A DNA stretch of 13,867 nucleotides from JAHFOW01 sp964370795 (GTDB taxonomy: Bacteria > Planctomycetota > Brocadiia > Brocadiales > Brocadiaceae). The notes beneath the pieces were generated by a model, which saw nothing but the letters and a program-made list of their open reading frames with translations, had not been told where the DNA came from and searched no databases. Positions 1-6,518 of the stretch are shown piece after piece. The position numbers and the translations under genes are program-made. Numbering within the stretch: the stretch's first letter is position 1; every line of letters begins with the position of its first letter. The stretch is from NCBI GenBank assembly GCA_964370795.1, contig CAYJME010000075.1, positions 1 to 13,867 of the forward strand. Reading direction: 5' to 3'.

Positions 1-56
1 AATTCCTCCTCCCCGTTATATATTGTATTCCTAAAAAGAATGAGGGTAAACTCATT

Positions 57-79
57 AAAGATATAAAAAAAATATCTTT
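57..79 (+). terminator. AT-rich hairpin, possible terminator of an upstream gene
   Basis: AAAGATAT (57-64) is the exact reverse complement of ATATCTTT (72-79), with a seven-A loop and one further T after the stem. The stem has one G-C pair only, so it is weak. The sequence before it has no supported gene. It may simply be AT-rich promoter-proximal DNA. Confidence 0.25.
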
Positions 80-107
80 TTACCATAAACATTTTCTTTG
101 TTATACT
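79..107 (+). promoter_or_regulatory. sigma70-type promoter for the MBL ribonuclease gene
   Basis: TTTACC (79-84) and TATACT (102-107) are separated by exactly 17 bases and match the -35 and -10 consensus at four and five positions. Transcription would start near 114, about 40 bases before the ATG at 153. No clear Shine-Dalgarno sequence precedes that ATG. Confidence 0.45.
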
Positions 108-152
108 ACCTACAGGATAATTTTATTTCAACTTAATATTTTGTGCTGAACT

Positions 153-1544
153 ATGAAGGTTCAATTTGTCGGCGCTGCAAGGACAGTTACGGGTTCCTGT
201 TATTACATACAGACGAAAGAAACCAATCTCCTTATCGATTGTGGTGCTTTTCAGGGCACGAAGGAGAATGAGCAGAGGAATGAAGAACCGTTCCCATTTC
301 GGGCCTCTGAAATTCACTATCTTTTGTTGACTCATGCCCACCTTGACCATACGGGGCTCATCCCCAAACTGGTGAAAGAGGGTTTTAAGGGTAAAATACT
401 TGCCACTCAAGCCACGGCTGATTTGTGCGGTGTTGTGTTGCTGGATTCTGCACATATCCATGAACGTGACGCCGAATGGGAAAATAAGAAGCTCATGAGG
501 GCCGGCAAACCGCCTGTCAAGCCTTTGTACACGGTACAGGAGGCTGCTGATAGCCTGACTCAAATGCAGGGAATTCCCTGCAAAGAGACGCTCGAACTGA
601 AAAATGGGATAAAGGTACGATTTCAGGATGCCGGGCATATCCTGGGTTCTGCTATTATTGAATTGTGGATAACAGAAGGCGCGCAGGAGAGGAAGCTGAT
701 TTTTTCCGGCGATCTTGGACAGAAGAATTTACCTTTAATTAAAGACCCCACTCCTATAGAGGAAGGCGATTATATATTCATAGAGTCGACTTACGGGAAC
801 AGAACCCATAAAGGAATAAAAGAGACGGTGGAAGAATTTATCCGGGCGGTGACAGAGTCCCTCCAAAGAGGTGGAAATGTGCTGATTCCGGCCTTTGCCG
901 TGGGAAGGACCCAGGACATCCTTTACATTCTGAATCAGGTGGGTAGAGAAGGAAAGCTGGGACGCATTCAGGTCTTTGTAGATAGTCCCATGGCCATCCA
1001 GGCGACGCGTATTACCTTAAAACATCCGGAGTGTCTGGATGCGGAGACCTTAGAGCTTATGAAAACAGGGGGATTTCCGCGGAGCACGCTGAGCGTGAAG
1101 TTTACGGAAACGGTTGAGGAGTCCATGAAGATTAATGAAATCAAGAGTAATGCCATCATTATATCTTCAAGCGGGATGTGTGAGGGAGGCCGCATCAGGC
1201 ATCACCTGAAGCATAACCTCTGGCGTCCGGAATGTAGTGTCATCTTTGTTGGATTTCAGGCGCAGGGTACTTTAGGGCGTAGAATTGTGGAAGGTGCAAA
1301 GATGGTAAGAATATTCGGAGAAGAGATTGCCGTGAATGCCAGGGTCTACACCATTGGCGGTCTTTCAGCCCATGCCGACCGCGATGAACTCCTGGAATGG
1401 CTTAGTAAGTTCAAAAAAAAGCCGCAACGTGTTTTTGTAATGCATGGCGAAGAAGAAGTTGCCGTGAAATTTGCAGAAACTGTTCGTAACCAATTAAACC
1501 TTAATACGTATGTGCCTCGTAGTTTAGAAGAAGTAAAAGTTTAA
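153..1544 (+). CDS. beta-CASP metallo-beta-lactamase ribonuclease (RMMBL-containing)
   Basis: Probable zinc-dependent RNA-processing nuclease of the metallo-beta-lactamase/beta-CASP superfamily (CPSF73/YsaH-like), acting in the cytoplasm. All expected motifs are visible in 463 residues. The MBL fold carries HAHLDH (61-66), GHILGS with H162 and SGDLG with D187. The beta-CASP insert has ESTYG (about 211-215), PAFAVGRTQDIL (about 246-257), SSSGMCEGGR (about 338-347) and VGFQAQGTLGR. The C-terminal RMMBL region has LSAHADRDELLEW (H407) and VFVMHGE (H431). Length is normal for bacterial members and no catalytic residue is missing. The RNA target cannot be told from sequence; DNA-acting beta-CASP relatives exist but are less likely. 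The next gene lies 185 bases downstream past a hairpin and a tandem repeat, so it is probably transcribed alone. Confidence 0.93.
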   Translation: MKVQFVGAARTVTGSCYYIQTKETNLLIDCGAFQGTKENEQRNEEPFPFRASEIHYLLLTHAHLDHTGLIPKLVKEGFKGKILATQATADLCGVVLLDSAHIHERDAEWENKKLMRAGKPPVKPLYTVQEAADSLTQMQGIPCKETLELKNGIKVRFQDAGHILGSAIIELWITEGAQERKLIFSGDLGQKNLPLIKDPTPIEEGDYIFIESTYGNRTHKGIKETVEEFIRAVTESLQRGGNVLIPAFAVGRTQDILYILNQVGREGKLGRIQVFVDSPMAIQATRITLKHPECLDAETLELMKTGGFPRSTLSVKFTETVEESMKINEIKSNAIIISSSGMCEGGRIRHHLKHNLWRPECSVIFVGFQAQGTLGRRIVEGAKMVRIFGEEIAVNARVYTIGGLSAHADRDELLEWLSKFKKKPQRVFVMHGEEEVAVKFAETVRNQLNLNTYVPRSLEEVKV

Positions 1545-1557
1545 ACGAATACGGTAG

Positions 1558-1575
1558 GGTACGGCGCTCCGTGCC
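1558..1575 (+). terminator. GC-rich hairpin after the MBL gene
   Basis: GGTACGG (1558-1564) pairs with CCGTGCC (1569-1575), seven pairs including one G-T, around the loop CGCT. It lies 14 bases after the stop codon. Only three T follow, so it is an imperfect rho-independent terminator. Confidence 0.4.
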
Positions 1576-1588
1576 TTTGCTTGTAAAT

Positions 1589-1636
1589 AAACCGTTTAAG
1601 CGGTTTGAACGGTTTGAACGGTTTGAACTGTTTGAT
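1589..1636 (+). repeat. 9-bp tandem repeat array with an inverted copy at its left edge
   Basis: CGGTTTGAA occurs three times head to tail (1601-1609, 1610-1618, 1619-1627), followed by a degenerate copy CTGTTTGAT (1628-1636). AAACCG at 1589-1594 is the reverse complement of the start of the unit (CGGTTT), so the left edge can fold into a hairpin. A related inverted AAACGGTT occurs at 1643-1650. It sits between the MBL and kinase genes. It could be a slippage-prone spacer or a protein-binding array. Confidence 0.75.
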
Positions 1637-1729
1637 CTGTGCAAACGGTTATAGGGATAAACCACCTGCGTTACGATTTGTATTGAAATTCCTATATATT
1701 AAATTAATTTATTGAGGAGAAGAAGTTAA

Positions 1730-2683
1730 ATGAACATTCTTGTTTCTGGATCACTGGCTTATGACAGGATCATGGACTTTCCCGGAAAATTCTCCGATCA
1801 TATATTGCCTGACAAGATACACATGCTCAATGTGTGTTTTATGATTAATGGCCTGCTGGAAAATTATGGCGGCACTGCCGGGAATATTGCCTATGGACTT
1901 TCTTTGCTTGGCGAAAGCCCGATTATCATAGCTACGGCGGGGCGTGATTTTAACCCGTACAAGAATTGGCTGGCACAACATAAAATTTCTACAAAGCATA
2001 TCAAGATTATCGAGGAGGAACTCACTGCAGGCGCATACATAACCACCGACCAATCCGATAATCAGATAACGGCATTTAATCCGGGGGCCATGAAATTCAA
2101 CGCCGATTTTGATTTTGATTCTGTCGCTTCCAAACAGACTATTGCGATCGTTGCGCCGGGTAATCTGGGCGATATGATGAATTTTTCAAACATCTACAAA
2201 AAGAAAAATATTGATTATATCTTTGACCCTGGTCAATCACTTCCGGCGTGGACTAAGGAACTTTTAACCGAGATGATTCACGGCTCAAAAATATTTATCT
2301 GCAATGACTATGAACTGCAACTGACACAGGAAAAAACCGCCATGACGGTTAATGATATCCTGGGGATAACAGAAACCCTTATTGTCACAAAAGGTGAATT
2401 TGGTTCTGTGGTCATGCGTAAGGAGAATGGTAAAGCAAGAAGTTTTGATATCCCCGTAGCCAAAGTGGAGCAGGTATGTGACCCAACAGGCGCTGGCGAT
2501 GCTTACCGGGCAGGGCTTATCAAGGGGCTGCTCGTATCAAAAAATGACATTGTTCATGCTGCGAAAACAGGCGCCGTCTGTGCTGCCTATACCGTAGAAG
2601 TCTATGGTTCACAGAATTTTGAGTTTACCACAGATTCATTTCACAAACGTTTTGAGTCGGTTTTTGGGAAAAGGGCGTTTTAA
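1730..2683 (+). CDS. PfkB-family carbohydrate/nucleoside kinase
   Basis: ATP-dependent kinase of the ribokinase/PfkB superfamily, which phosphorylates a sugar or nucleoside hydroxyl in the cytoplasm. It has 317 residues, normal for the family. The substrate-side signature NYGGTAGNIAYGLSLLG is at residues 45-61. The ATP/anion-hole signature DPTGAGDAYRAG is at 251-262, with D257 as the expected catalytic base. LIVTKGEFGS (about 217-226) is the usual strand before the nucleotide site. The start is supported by GAGGAGA about ten bases before ATG. The N-terminal lid resembles adenosine kinase-like members, but the substrate cannot be settled. The stop is immediately followed by the remnant of a DJ-1/PfpI gene. 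Confidence 0.9.
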   Translation: MNILVSGSLAYDRIMDFPGKFSDHILPDKIHMLNVCFMINGLLENYGGTAGNIAYGLSLLGESPIIIATAGRDFNPYKNWLAQHKISTKHIKIIEEELTAGAYITTDQSDNQITAFNPGAMKFNADFDFDSVASKQTIAIVAPGNLGDMMNFSNIYKKKNIDYIFDPGQSLPAWTKELLTEMIHGSKIFICNDYELQLTQEKTAMTVNDILGITETLIVTKGEFGSVVMRKENGKARSFDIPVAKVEQVCDPTGAGDAYRAGLIKGLLVSKNDIVHAAKTGAVCAAYTVEVYGSQNFEFTTDSFHKRFESVFGKRAF

Positions 2684-2685
2684 AA

Positions 2686-2859
2686 CTTGCAATAAAAGAC
2701 GATATGGTCAATGCCGGGGCTGTGTTTCTTGATAAGGAAGTGGTTGTTGACGGCAATCTGATTACCTCACGGAACCCGTATGATTTGCCTGCATTTTGCA
2801 GGGAGATTTTGAAATATTTAAAACTGGAGATAAACACATCGAACACATCCATAGCATAG
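2686..2859 (+). pseudogene. 3' remnant of a DJ-1/PfpI-family protein gene
   Basis: Reading in the frame that begins at 2686 gives LAIKDDMVNAGAVFLDKE followed by VVVDGNLITSRNPYDLPAFC and REILKYLK, ending at TAG 2857-2859. This is the characteristic C-terminal end of PfpI/YhbO-type DJ-1 proteins (NAGA...VVVDGNLITSR.P.DLPAF). The usual first 120 or so residues, including the nucleophilic cysteine region, are absent. Directly upstream is the intact kinase stop codon, and no start codon with a ribosome-binding site precedes the fragment. I infer that a deletion or rearrangement joined the kinase gene to the tail of this gene. It is not expected to make a functional protein. It overlaps the 5' end of the transporter gene in a different frame. 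Confidence 0.8.
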
Positions 2860-3800
2860 ATTATTACCATGCCGAAGATGAGCATGGACATAAGCACGAG
2901 TACAGGTCACATGAACGAAAAAGGTTATTCCTGACAAGTGTCATTACCGGCGCTATCTTTATCGTGGAGATTGTTGGCGGATTTATTACCAACAGTCTTG
3001 CCCTGATCAGCGACGCGGGGCACATGCTCACCCATCTGTTTGCTTTGCTGGTAAGCCTTTTCGCGTTGTTTTTTGCCTCAAGGCCGCCGACAGAGAGAAA
3101 GACGTACGGATTCTATCGCCTGGAAATATTGGCGGCGTTGTTTAATGGCATAACTCTTTTCATGATCTCGGTGTGGATATTTTATGAAGCGTATCATCGG
3201 TTTGTGCATCCAGAGACCATTTCCAGCGGCAAGATGTTTATTGTGGCGTGCATTGGTCTTGTTGCTAATCTCGTCTGTGCATACATTCTTAAAGGCGGTG
3301 GTCATGAACACGAACACGGACACAGTTTAAATGTCAGGGCGGCATTTCTCCACATGCTGGGTGACACCCTTTCATCGGTGGGCGTTATCGCTGGTGCGGT
3401 CATCATTTACTATACCAATTGGGTGATCGTCGACCCTATTGTCAGCGTTATGTTATGTGTGTTGATCCTCATCTGGTCATATAAGCTGACTATGGAATCG
3501 GTTGATATCCTGTTAGAAGCAACGCCGAAGGGAATTAATATTGACGAGGTTACTGCAAGCATCAAACAAATTCCCGGTATTGATAATGCACATGATATCC
3601 ACATCTGGACGATTACCTCTGGCATGTTTGCCATGAGTGGTCATATTGATACGAAAGACATGTTGATCAGTGAAACGACCGTGCTTTCCAAGGAGATTAA
3701 TCGCATCCTGGGAGAAAAATTTAAAATCGGCCATACCGTTATTCAATTCGGGTGCGAATGCAAAGTAAATAATGCGCACAATGAACACAGTCACACATAA
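2796..3800 (+). CDS. cation diffusion facilitator (CDF) metal efflux transporter, CzcD/ZitB-like
   Basis: Exports divalent metal ions, probably zinc (also cadmium or cobalt in relatives), from the cytoplasm by proton antiport. There are six predicted membrane segments (about 44-64, 67-93, 108-133, 146-165, 183-206, 209-229) and a cytoplasmic C-terminal metal-binding domain ending in a Cys/His tail. The N-terminus (residues 14-40), the loop GGGHEHEHGH before TM5 and the C-terminus NEHSHT are histidine-rich, as in zinc carriers. The TM5 metal motif HMLGD (H186, D190) is standard, but TM2 reads HMLTH (H76, H80) where HxxxD is usual. The start is uncertain. No ATG is in frame before the first membrane segment; the given start is TTG inside the PfpI remnant without a clear ribosome-binding site. 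TGGAG at 2825-2829 would instead suit a non-standard ATC at 2838. Confidence 0.88.
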   Translation: MQGDFEIFKTGDKHIEHIHSIDYYHAEDEHGHKHEYRSHERKRLFLTSVITGAIFIVEIVGGFITNSLALISDAGHMLTHLFALLVSLFALFFASRPPTERKTYGFYRLEILAALFNGITLFMISVWIFYEAYHRFVHPETISSGKMFIVACIGLVANLVCAYILKGGGHEHEHGHSLNVRAAFLHMLGDTLSSVGVIAGAVIIYYTNWVIVDPIVSVMLCVLILIWSYKLTMESVDILLEATPKGINIDEVTASIKQIPGIDNAHDIHIWTITSGMFAMSGHIDTKDMLISETTVLSKEINRILGEKFKIGHTVIQFGCECKVNNAHNEHSHT

Positions 3801-3863
3801 ATTTTAAAAGCGGATCGGGGAATCTTCCTACCGTCAATACCGGTAATTTTGAAATTGTGAATT

Positions 3864-4415
3864 TTATTTTTTGTCGCAGTGGTCTCGTATAATGATATAA
3901 TGAGGATATGACCACCAGAAAGGGTAATAATTATCATAGTGGCCATGTTCTATTTTCTGAACTGGCCAGAGATGCATTTCTTTAACATGAATTACCGGAT
4001 AGGTGTACTCTATTTCACCGGCAGGTAATACCTTCTTTCCGACTGCTTCACCAGCAATAGTAACCTCTCTGTCCTTGGCGTATACTACCGGGTCCAGATA
4101 ACGGTCGTCTAGCAACAGAAATCTCCCGCCGGTTTCATCGGTATCTTTCGGCTGTCCCCGAAATCCTTCAGGGCGTTGTAAAACCTTAATTAAGGTACCC
4201 TCTTTGGTGTTTGTCGTTTCAATAATAACCCCGCTCAGGATAACTGTCTGGCCTTTAAATTTTTCCGGATCCTTTATGAGTTCCTGAAAGGTCACGGACG
4301 GGTTTACCTGTTCTCTCACCTGCTTTGATATAACATGGCATCCCATCGTTAAAAAAAGGACTATTCCAAATAATAACATATGGGCCGATACGATGTATTT
4401 TCTTTCTTTTATCAT
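3864..4415 (-). CDS. slp: Slp-family outer membrane lipoprotein
   Basis: 183-residue protein of the Slp (starvation-inducible outer-membrane lipoprotein) family, whose exact role is unclear. The N-terminus has a hydrophobic segment (about 11-25) and a lipobox-like TMGC with C26 as the lipidated cysteine. It is followed by the family pattern: a FQELIKDPEKFKGQTVILSG segment (about 43-62), a central glycine-rich turn, GRFLLLDDRYLDP, and TYPVIHVKEMHLWP (about 138-151). The C-terminus is rich in His, Tyr and Trp (HGHYDNYYPFWW). The start is supported by GGAG eight bases before ATG. It converges with the metal transporter, with stop codons 63 bases apart and no strong terminator between. A structured inverted-repeat element occupies its 5' untranslated region. 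Confidence 0.85.
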   Translation of the reverse strand: MIKERKYIVSAHMLLFGIVLFLTMGCHVISKQVREQVNPSVTFQELIKDPEKFKGQTVILSGVIIETTNTKEGTLIKVLQRPEGFRGQPKDTDETGGRFLLLDDRYLDPVVYAKDREVTIAGEAVGKKVLPAGEIEYTYPVIHVKEMHLWPVQKIEHGHYDNYYPFWWSYPHYIIIRDHCDKK

Positions 4416-4458
4416 AGGTATTCTCCATGCTCATTCCACGTCTTTTTCCAGAACATAT

Positions 4459-4533
4459 CCGGATGTAACTCAAACCTTCAGGTTTGAGTCTGGGCAGGAA
4501 TGTCGAGACTATAAAGCCTTGCGTTACATCCGG
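4459..4533. repeat. 75-bp nested inverted-repeat (cloverleaf-like) element
   Basis: Perfect 11-bp terminal inverted repeats CCGGATGTAAC (4459-4469) and GTTACATCCGG (4523-4533) enclose a second perfect hairpin: ACTCAAACCT (4468-4477), two-base loop, AGGTTTGAGT (4480-4489). A third possible short stem is AGTCT/AGACT (4487-4491 with 4506-4510). It contains GGCAGGAATGTC (4493-4504), which recurs in the hairpin at 5646-5678. It lies between the likely slp promoter and the slp start codon. It looks like a miniature inverted-repeat element, or an RNA structure in the slp leader. Confidence 0.75.
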
Positions 4534-4554
4534 CTAAATCGATACATTTTAAAT

Positions 4555-4583
4555 ATTATAACATAACAAAATACACTTTTTAA
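4555..4583 (-). promoter_or_regulatory. promoter for the slp gene
   Basis: On the minus strand TATAAT is a perfect -10 box (4560 down to 4555), preceded 17 bases upstream by TTAAAA (4583-4578), which matches the -35 consensus at four positions. Transcription from about 4548 would give a leader of roughly 130 bases, containing the nested inverted-repeat element. Confidence 0.5.
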
Positions 4584-4696
4584 CCAAATAACCTCTATTT
4601 GATTTTTTCCTGTAGAGTTATAAATAACCTGTTAGGAGAGCAATCAAACTGTGGCGGGATGACATACTGAGATGTATGAAAAAAGTATGCCACACT

Positions 4697-4781
4697 TGTC
4701 ATTGCGAGGGTTTTGTCCGAAGCAATCTCCTGGAATTACTTACAACTGAGGGAAAGATTGCTTCACCGTGCTCGCATGACA
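4697..4781. repeat. dispersed inverted-repeat element, copy 1
   Basis: TGTCATTGCGAG (4697-4708) and GAAGCAATCT (4719-4728) are mirrored by AGATTGCTTC (4755-4764) and CTCGCATGACA (4771-4781), giving imperfect terminal inverted repeats with an inner inverted pair. The same words occur at 9756-9915. The motif GTCATTGCGAG...GAAGCAATCTC is a repeat I know from many bacterial genomes as a short intergenic element. It has no coding capacity and probably moves passively or acts as an RNA hairpin. Confidence 0.75.
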
Positions 4782-4818
4782 GAGGGGATAGACTTTCACC
4801 ATGTTAAATTAAACTACA

Positions 4819-4847
4819 TTGACGTAATACTATCTTCATCATATAAT
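4819..4847 (+). promoter_or_regulatory. near-consensus sigma70 promoter for the cysteine-rich protein
   Basis: TTGACG (4819-4824) and TATAAT (4842-4847) are separated by exactly 17 bases, eleven of twelve consensus positions. This is the strongest promoter match in the window. The start of transcription would be near 4854, giving a leader of about 110 bases that carries the hairpin described next. Confidence 0.7.
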
Positions 4848-4886
4848 TGGTTTATATTTATTCTTCTATGACTTTACTTTTTAAAG

Positions 4887-4939
4887 AAGGAGGTGATTTA
4901 ATAAAAAAAGCCACCTCAGTATTTATTGTTAAATCGTAA
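4887..4939 (+). promoter_or_regulatory. structured leader: perfect Shine-Dalgarno in a hairpin, possible mini-ORF
   Basis: AAGGAGGTGAT (4887-4897) is complementary over 11 bases to the usual 3' end of bacterial 16S rRNA. Its core GAGGTG (4890-4895) pairs with CACCTC (4912-4917), an anti-Shine-Dalgarno-like arm. No ATG, GTG or TTG follows at the right distance. An ATA codon at 4901 would open a short frame reading (M)KKATSVFIVKS and ending at TAA 4937-4939. The downstream gene has its own weaker site (GGGGG before ATG 4966). This could be a leader peptide with rare initiation, a standby ribosome site or an RNA switch. Confidence 0.4.
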
Positions 4940-4965
4940 ATAAATGATAAAAAAGGGGGTAAAAA

Positions 4966-5616
4966 ATGAGAAGGTATGGATTATTTACTAGTTGTTTGGT
5001 TTTTTTATTCATGGTGGCATGGTCAAGCATCGCACATGCGGAATGCCCAAATGAGCCCCGTGACCCTTGTTCCAAATTAACTGTTTTTGCAAAGTCGGGT
5101 GTGGCTTCCAAACCTATATGTATTGTCCAAAAAGATTGTTCGGTACTTGGTTGTGATGACTGCGTATTTCATATTGAATGGAAGGTGAAGCTTAAGAGTA
5201 AGGACATTGAAGTATGTGATGAATCAGTGAAACAACAGTTGATTCCGGAGGGCAGCTACCTCAAGGTAGAATTGGATTATCATATAAGAAAAAATGGACC
5301 GTGCGGAAGTCCTGTTGGCACACATCTGGGTGATTTTAAGCTATATAATGCAGAAAACGTACTAATTGGTGCTGGTGATATGGGTGGAACCAATGGGCTT
5401 GAGACACATGTTTTATTAAAGGAGTGCTGCAAATGGCCGCATGATGAAGGGACGATGATTGGTACGATACACAATTGTCAACTGAGGGCAAGCTATAAAA
5501 GTAGCCTCACCCCTCCTAAGGGAGTTATTGACGTATGCAGCAAGGAATATTGGAGGAATTGGAAATTAAAAATAGACGGTGTTATTCTTTGTCCATGTAT
5601 ACAAGTTGCCCAATAA
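4966..5616 (+). CDS. secreted cysteine-rich protein of unknown function
   Basis: I do not recognise the family. The 216-residue product has a clear Sec signal peptide: MRRYG, a hydrophobic core (about 8-21) and a cleavage site after AHA at residue 25. The mature 191 residues contain 14 cysteines (27, 35, 52, 58, 63, 66, 84, 113, 154, 155, 171, 191, 209, 211), including CSVLGCDDC, ECC and CPC. An even number in an exported protein suggests disulfide bonds; a metal site is also possible. There are no CXXCH heme motifs. Short alternating hydrophobic segments suggest a beta-rich fold. It is a single gene behind a strong promoter and a structured leader, with a hairpin downstream, so high regulated expression is plausible. 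Start choice rests on GGGGGT six bases before ATG and on the signal peptide. Confidence 0.85.
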   Translation: MRRYGLFTSCLVFLFMVAWSSIAHAECPNEPRDPCSKLTVFAKSGVASKPICIVQKDCSVLGCDDCVFHIEWKVKLKSKDIEVCDESVKQQLIPEGSYLKVELDYHIRKNGPCGSPVGTHLGDFKLYNAENVLIGAGDMGGTNGLETHVLLKECCKWPHDEGTMIGTIHNCQLRASYKSSLTPPKGVIDVCSKEYWRNWKLKIDGVILCPCIQVAQ

Positions 5617-5645
5617 TAGTAATTTGTTTAATACCACACAATGCA

Positions 5646-5678
5646 TTAGTTGAGGCAGGAATGTCCTGCCTCAACTAA
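5646..5678. terminator. perfect 14-bp stem-loop after the cysteine-rich gene
   Basis: TTAGTTGAGGCAGG (5646-5659) and CCTGCCTCAACTAA (5665-5678) pair without mismatch around the loop AATGT. It lies 29 bases after the stop. No T tract follows, so it may stop polymerase only partly or protect the mRNA 3' end. Its GGCAGGAATGTC (5654-5665) is also found at 4493-4504, which suggests it derives from a dispersed repeat. Confidence 0.6.
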
Positions 5679-5730
5679 CCTATGAAATTCACCCCAACCC
5701 AGCTTATAAAATTAGCTAAGTCTCATCTTT

Positions 5731-6498
5731 ATGAAAACAGGTATTACCCATTTACCACTACACGGCGGGAAGGCCCCGTCCTGGCTTTTTCAGAGGATGA
5801 AGCGGCTTGCGCGTGAAATCACAATTGCGGTGGTGAGCGAATACGGTTCTCAGGAGATGCTCAAAAGACTTTCAGACCCATTCTGGTTTCAGGCATTGGG
5901 CTGTGTCCTCGGTTTTGACTGGCATTCAAGCGGTGTAACCACCACAACCTGTGGAGCGCTAAAAGAAGGTATAAAGGGACTGGAAAAAGAGCTGGGATTC
6001 TATATTGCCGGTGGGAAAGGCGCTACTTCCCGCAAAACACCTTCAGAAATTATTGCTGCAGGTGCGCAATTATCCTGTAGTCCTGAAAAACTCGTCTATG
6101 CCAGCAGGATGAGCGCAAAGGTTGACAATAGTGCCGTACAGGATGGCTATCAACTCTATCATCATTCTTTTATCTTTACCAGGTCGGGAGATTGGGCGGT
6201 TGTTCAGCAAGGCATGAATGACGCCAATAAATACGCCCGCCGGTATCACTGGTTGGGTAGTAAGGTTGAGAACTTTGTGGTGGAACCTCATAATGCTATT
6301 TGTTGTGATTCAAAAGGCAACACCCTGAATATGGTTGCAACGCAGAGTGAAGAGGCGCGGCAAACAACCGTTATGCTTTCACAGATAAAACCAGACGCGC
6401 TGGTAACTGAAATTAAAAAGTTACAAAACCTGCATCTTCCAACACACCACGATGTTTCTGTCCATGATATTCATCCTGACAGGCTCTATAAAATATGA
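5731..6498 (+). CDS. DUF763 family protein, C-terminally truncated
   Basis: The sequence matches the DUF763 family: TGITHLPLHGGKAPSWLF at the N-terminus, RLSDPFWFQALGCVLGFDWH (residues 46-65), SSGVTTTTCGALKEG (66-80) and ASRMSAKVDNSAVQDGYQLY (124-143). Also present are GMNDANKYARRYHWL and VEPHNAI. The function of the family is not established; a nucleic-acid role has been inferred from helix-hairpin-helix-like sequence in its C-terminal part. This protein stops at 255 residues, just after LPTHHDVSV, whereas family members I know continue for roughly another 100 or more residues including that part. No continuation exists in other frames, because bioA begins 20 bases later. No good ribosome-binding site precedes the ATG. 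It probably starts the operon with bioA and the HAO-like gene. Confidence 0.85.
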   Translation: MKTGITHLPLHGGKAPSWLFQRMKRLAREITIAVVSEYGSQEMLKRLSDPFWFQALGCVLGFDWHSSGVTTTTCGALKEGIKGLEKELGFYIAGGKGATSRKTPSEIIAAGAQLSCSPEKLVYASRMSAKVDNSAVQDGYQLYHHSFIFTRSGDWAVVQQGMNDANKYARRYHWLGSKVENFVVEPHNAICCDSKGNTLNMVATQSEEARQTTVMLSQIKPDALVTEIKKLQNLHLPTHHDVSVHDIHPDRLYKI

Positions 6499-6518
6499 TT
6501 AATTACATCTGAGGAAAC

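Noticed and set aside
123..638. Minus-strand open frame (171 codons) over the MBL gene
   Set aside because: Antisense to intact catalytic motifs; no ribosome-binding site and no recognisable features.
1601..1636. Short regular repeats that might be a CRISPR array
   Set aside because: The units are nine bases, directly adjacent, with no spacers and no cas genes nearby.
2625..2897. Minus-strand open frame across the PfpI remnant
   Set aside because: The plus-strand reading matches a known conserved C-terminus; the antisense product does not resemble anything.
3801..3863. Short hairpin TACCG/CGGTA between the convergent transporter and slp genes as a shared terminator
   Set aside because: Five pairs only with a seven-base loop and no clean T tract; too weak to call.
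4459..4533. A 75-base cloverleaf-like fold that might be a tRNA
   Set aside because: The closing stem is 11 pairs, there is no T-loop or D-loop consensus, no plausible anticodon arm and no CCA end; it fits an inverted-repeat element.
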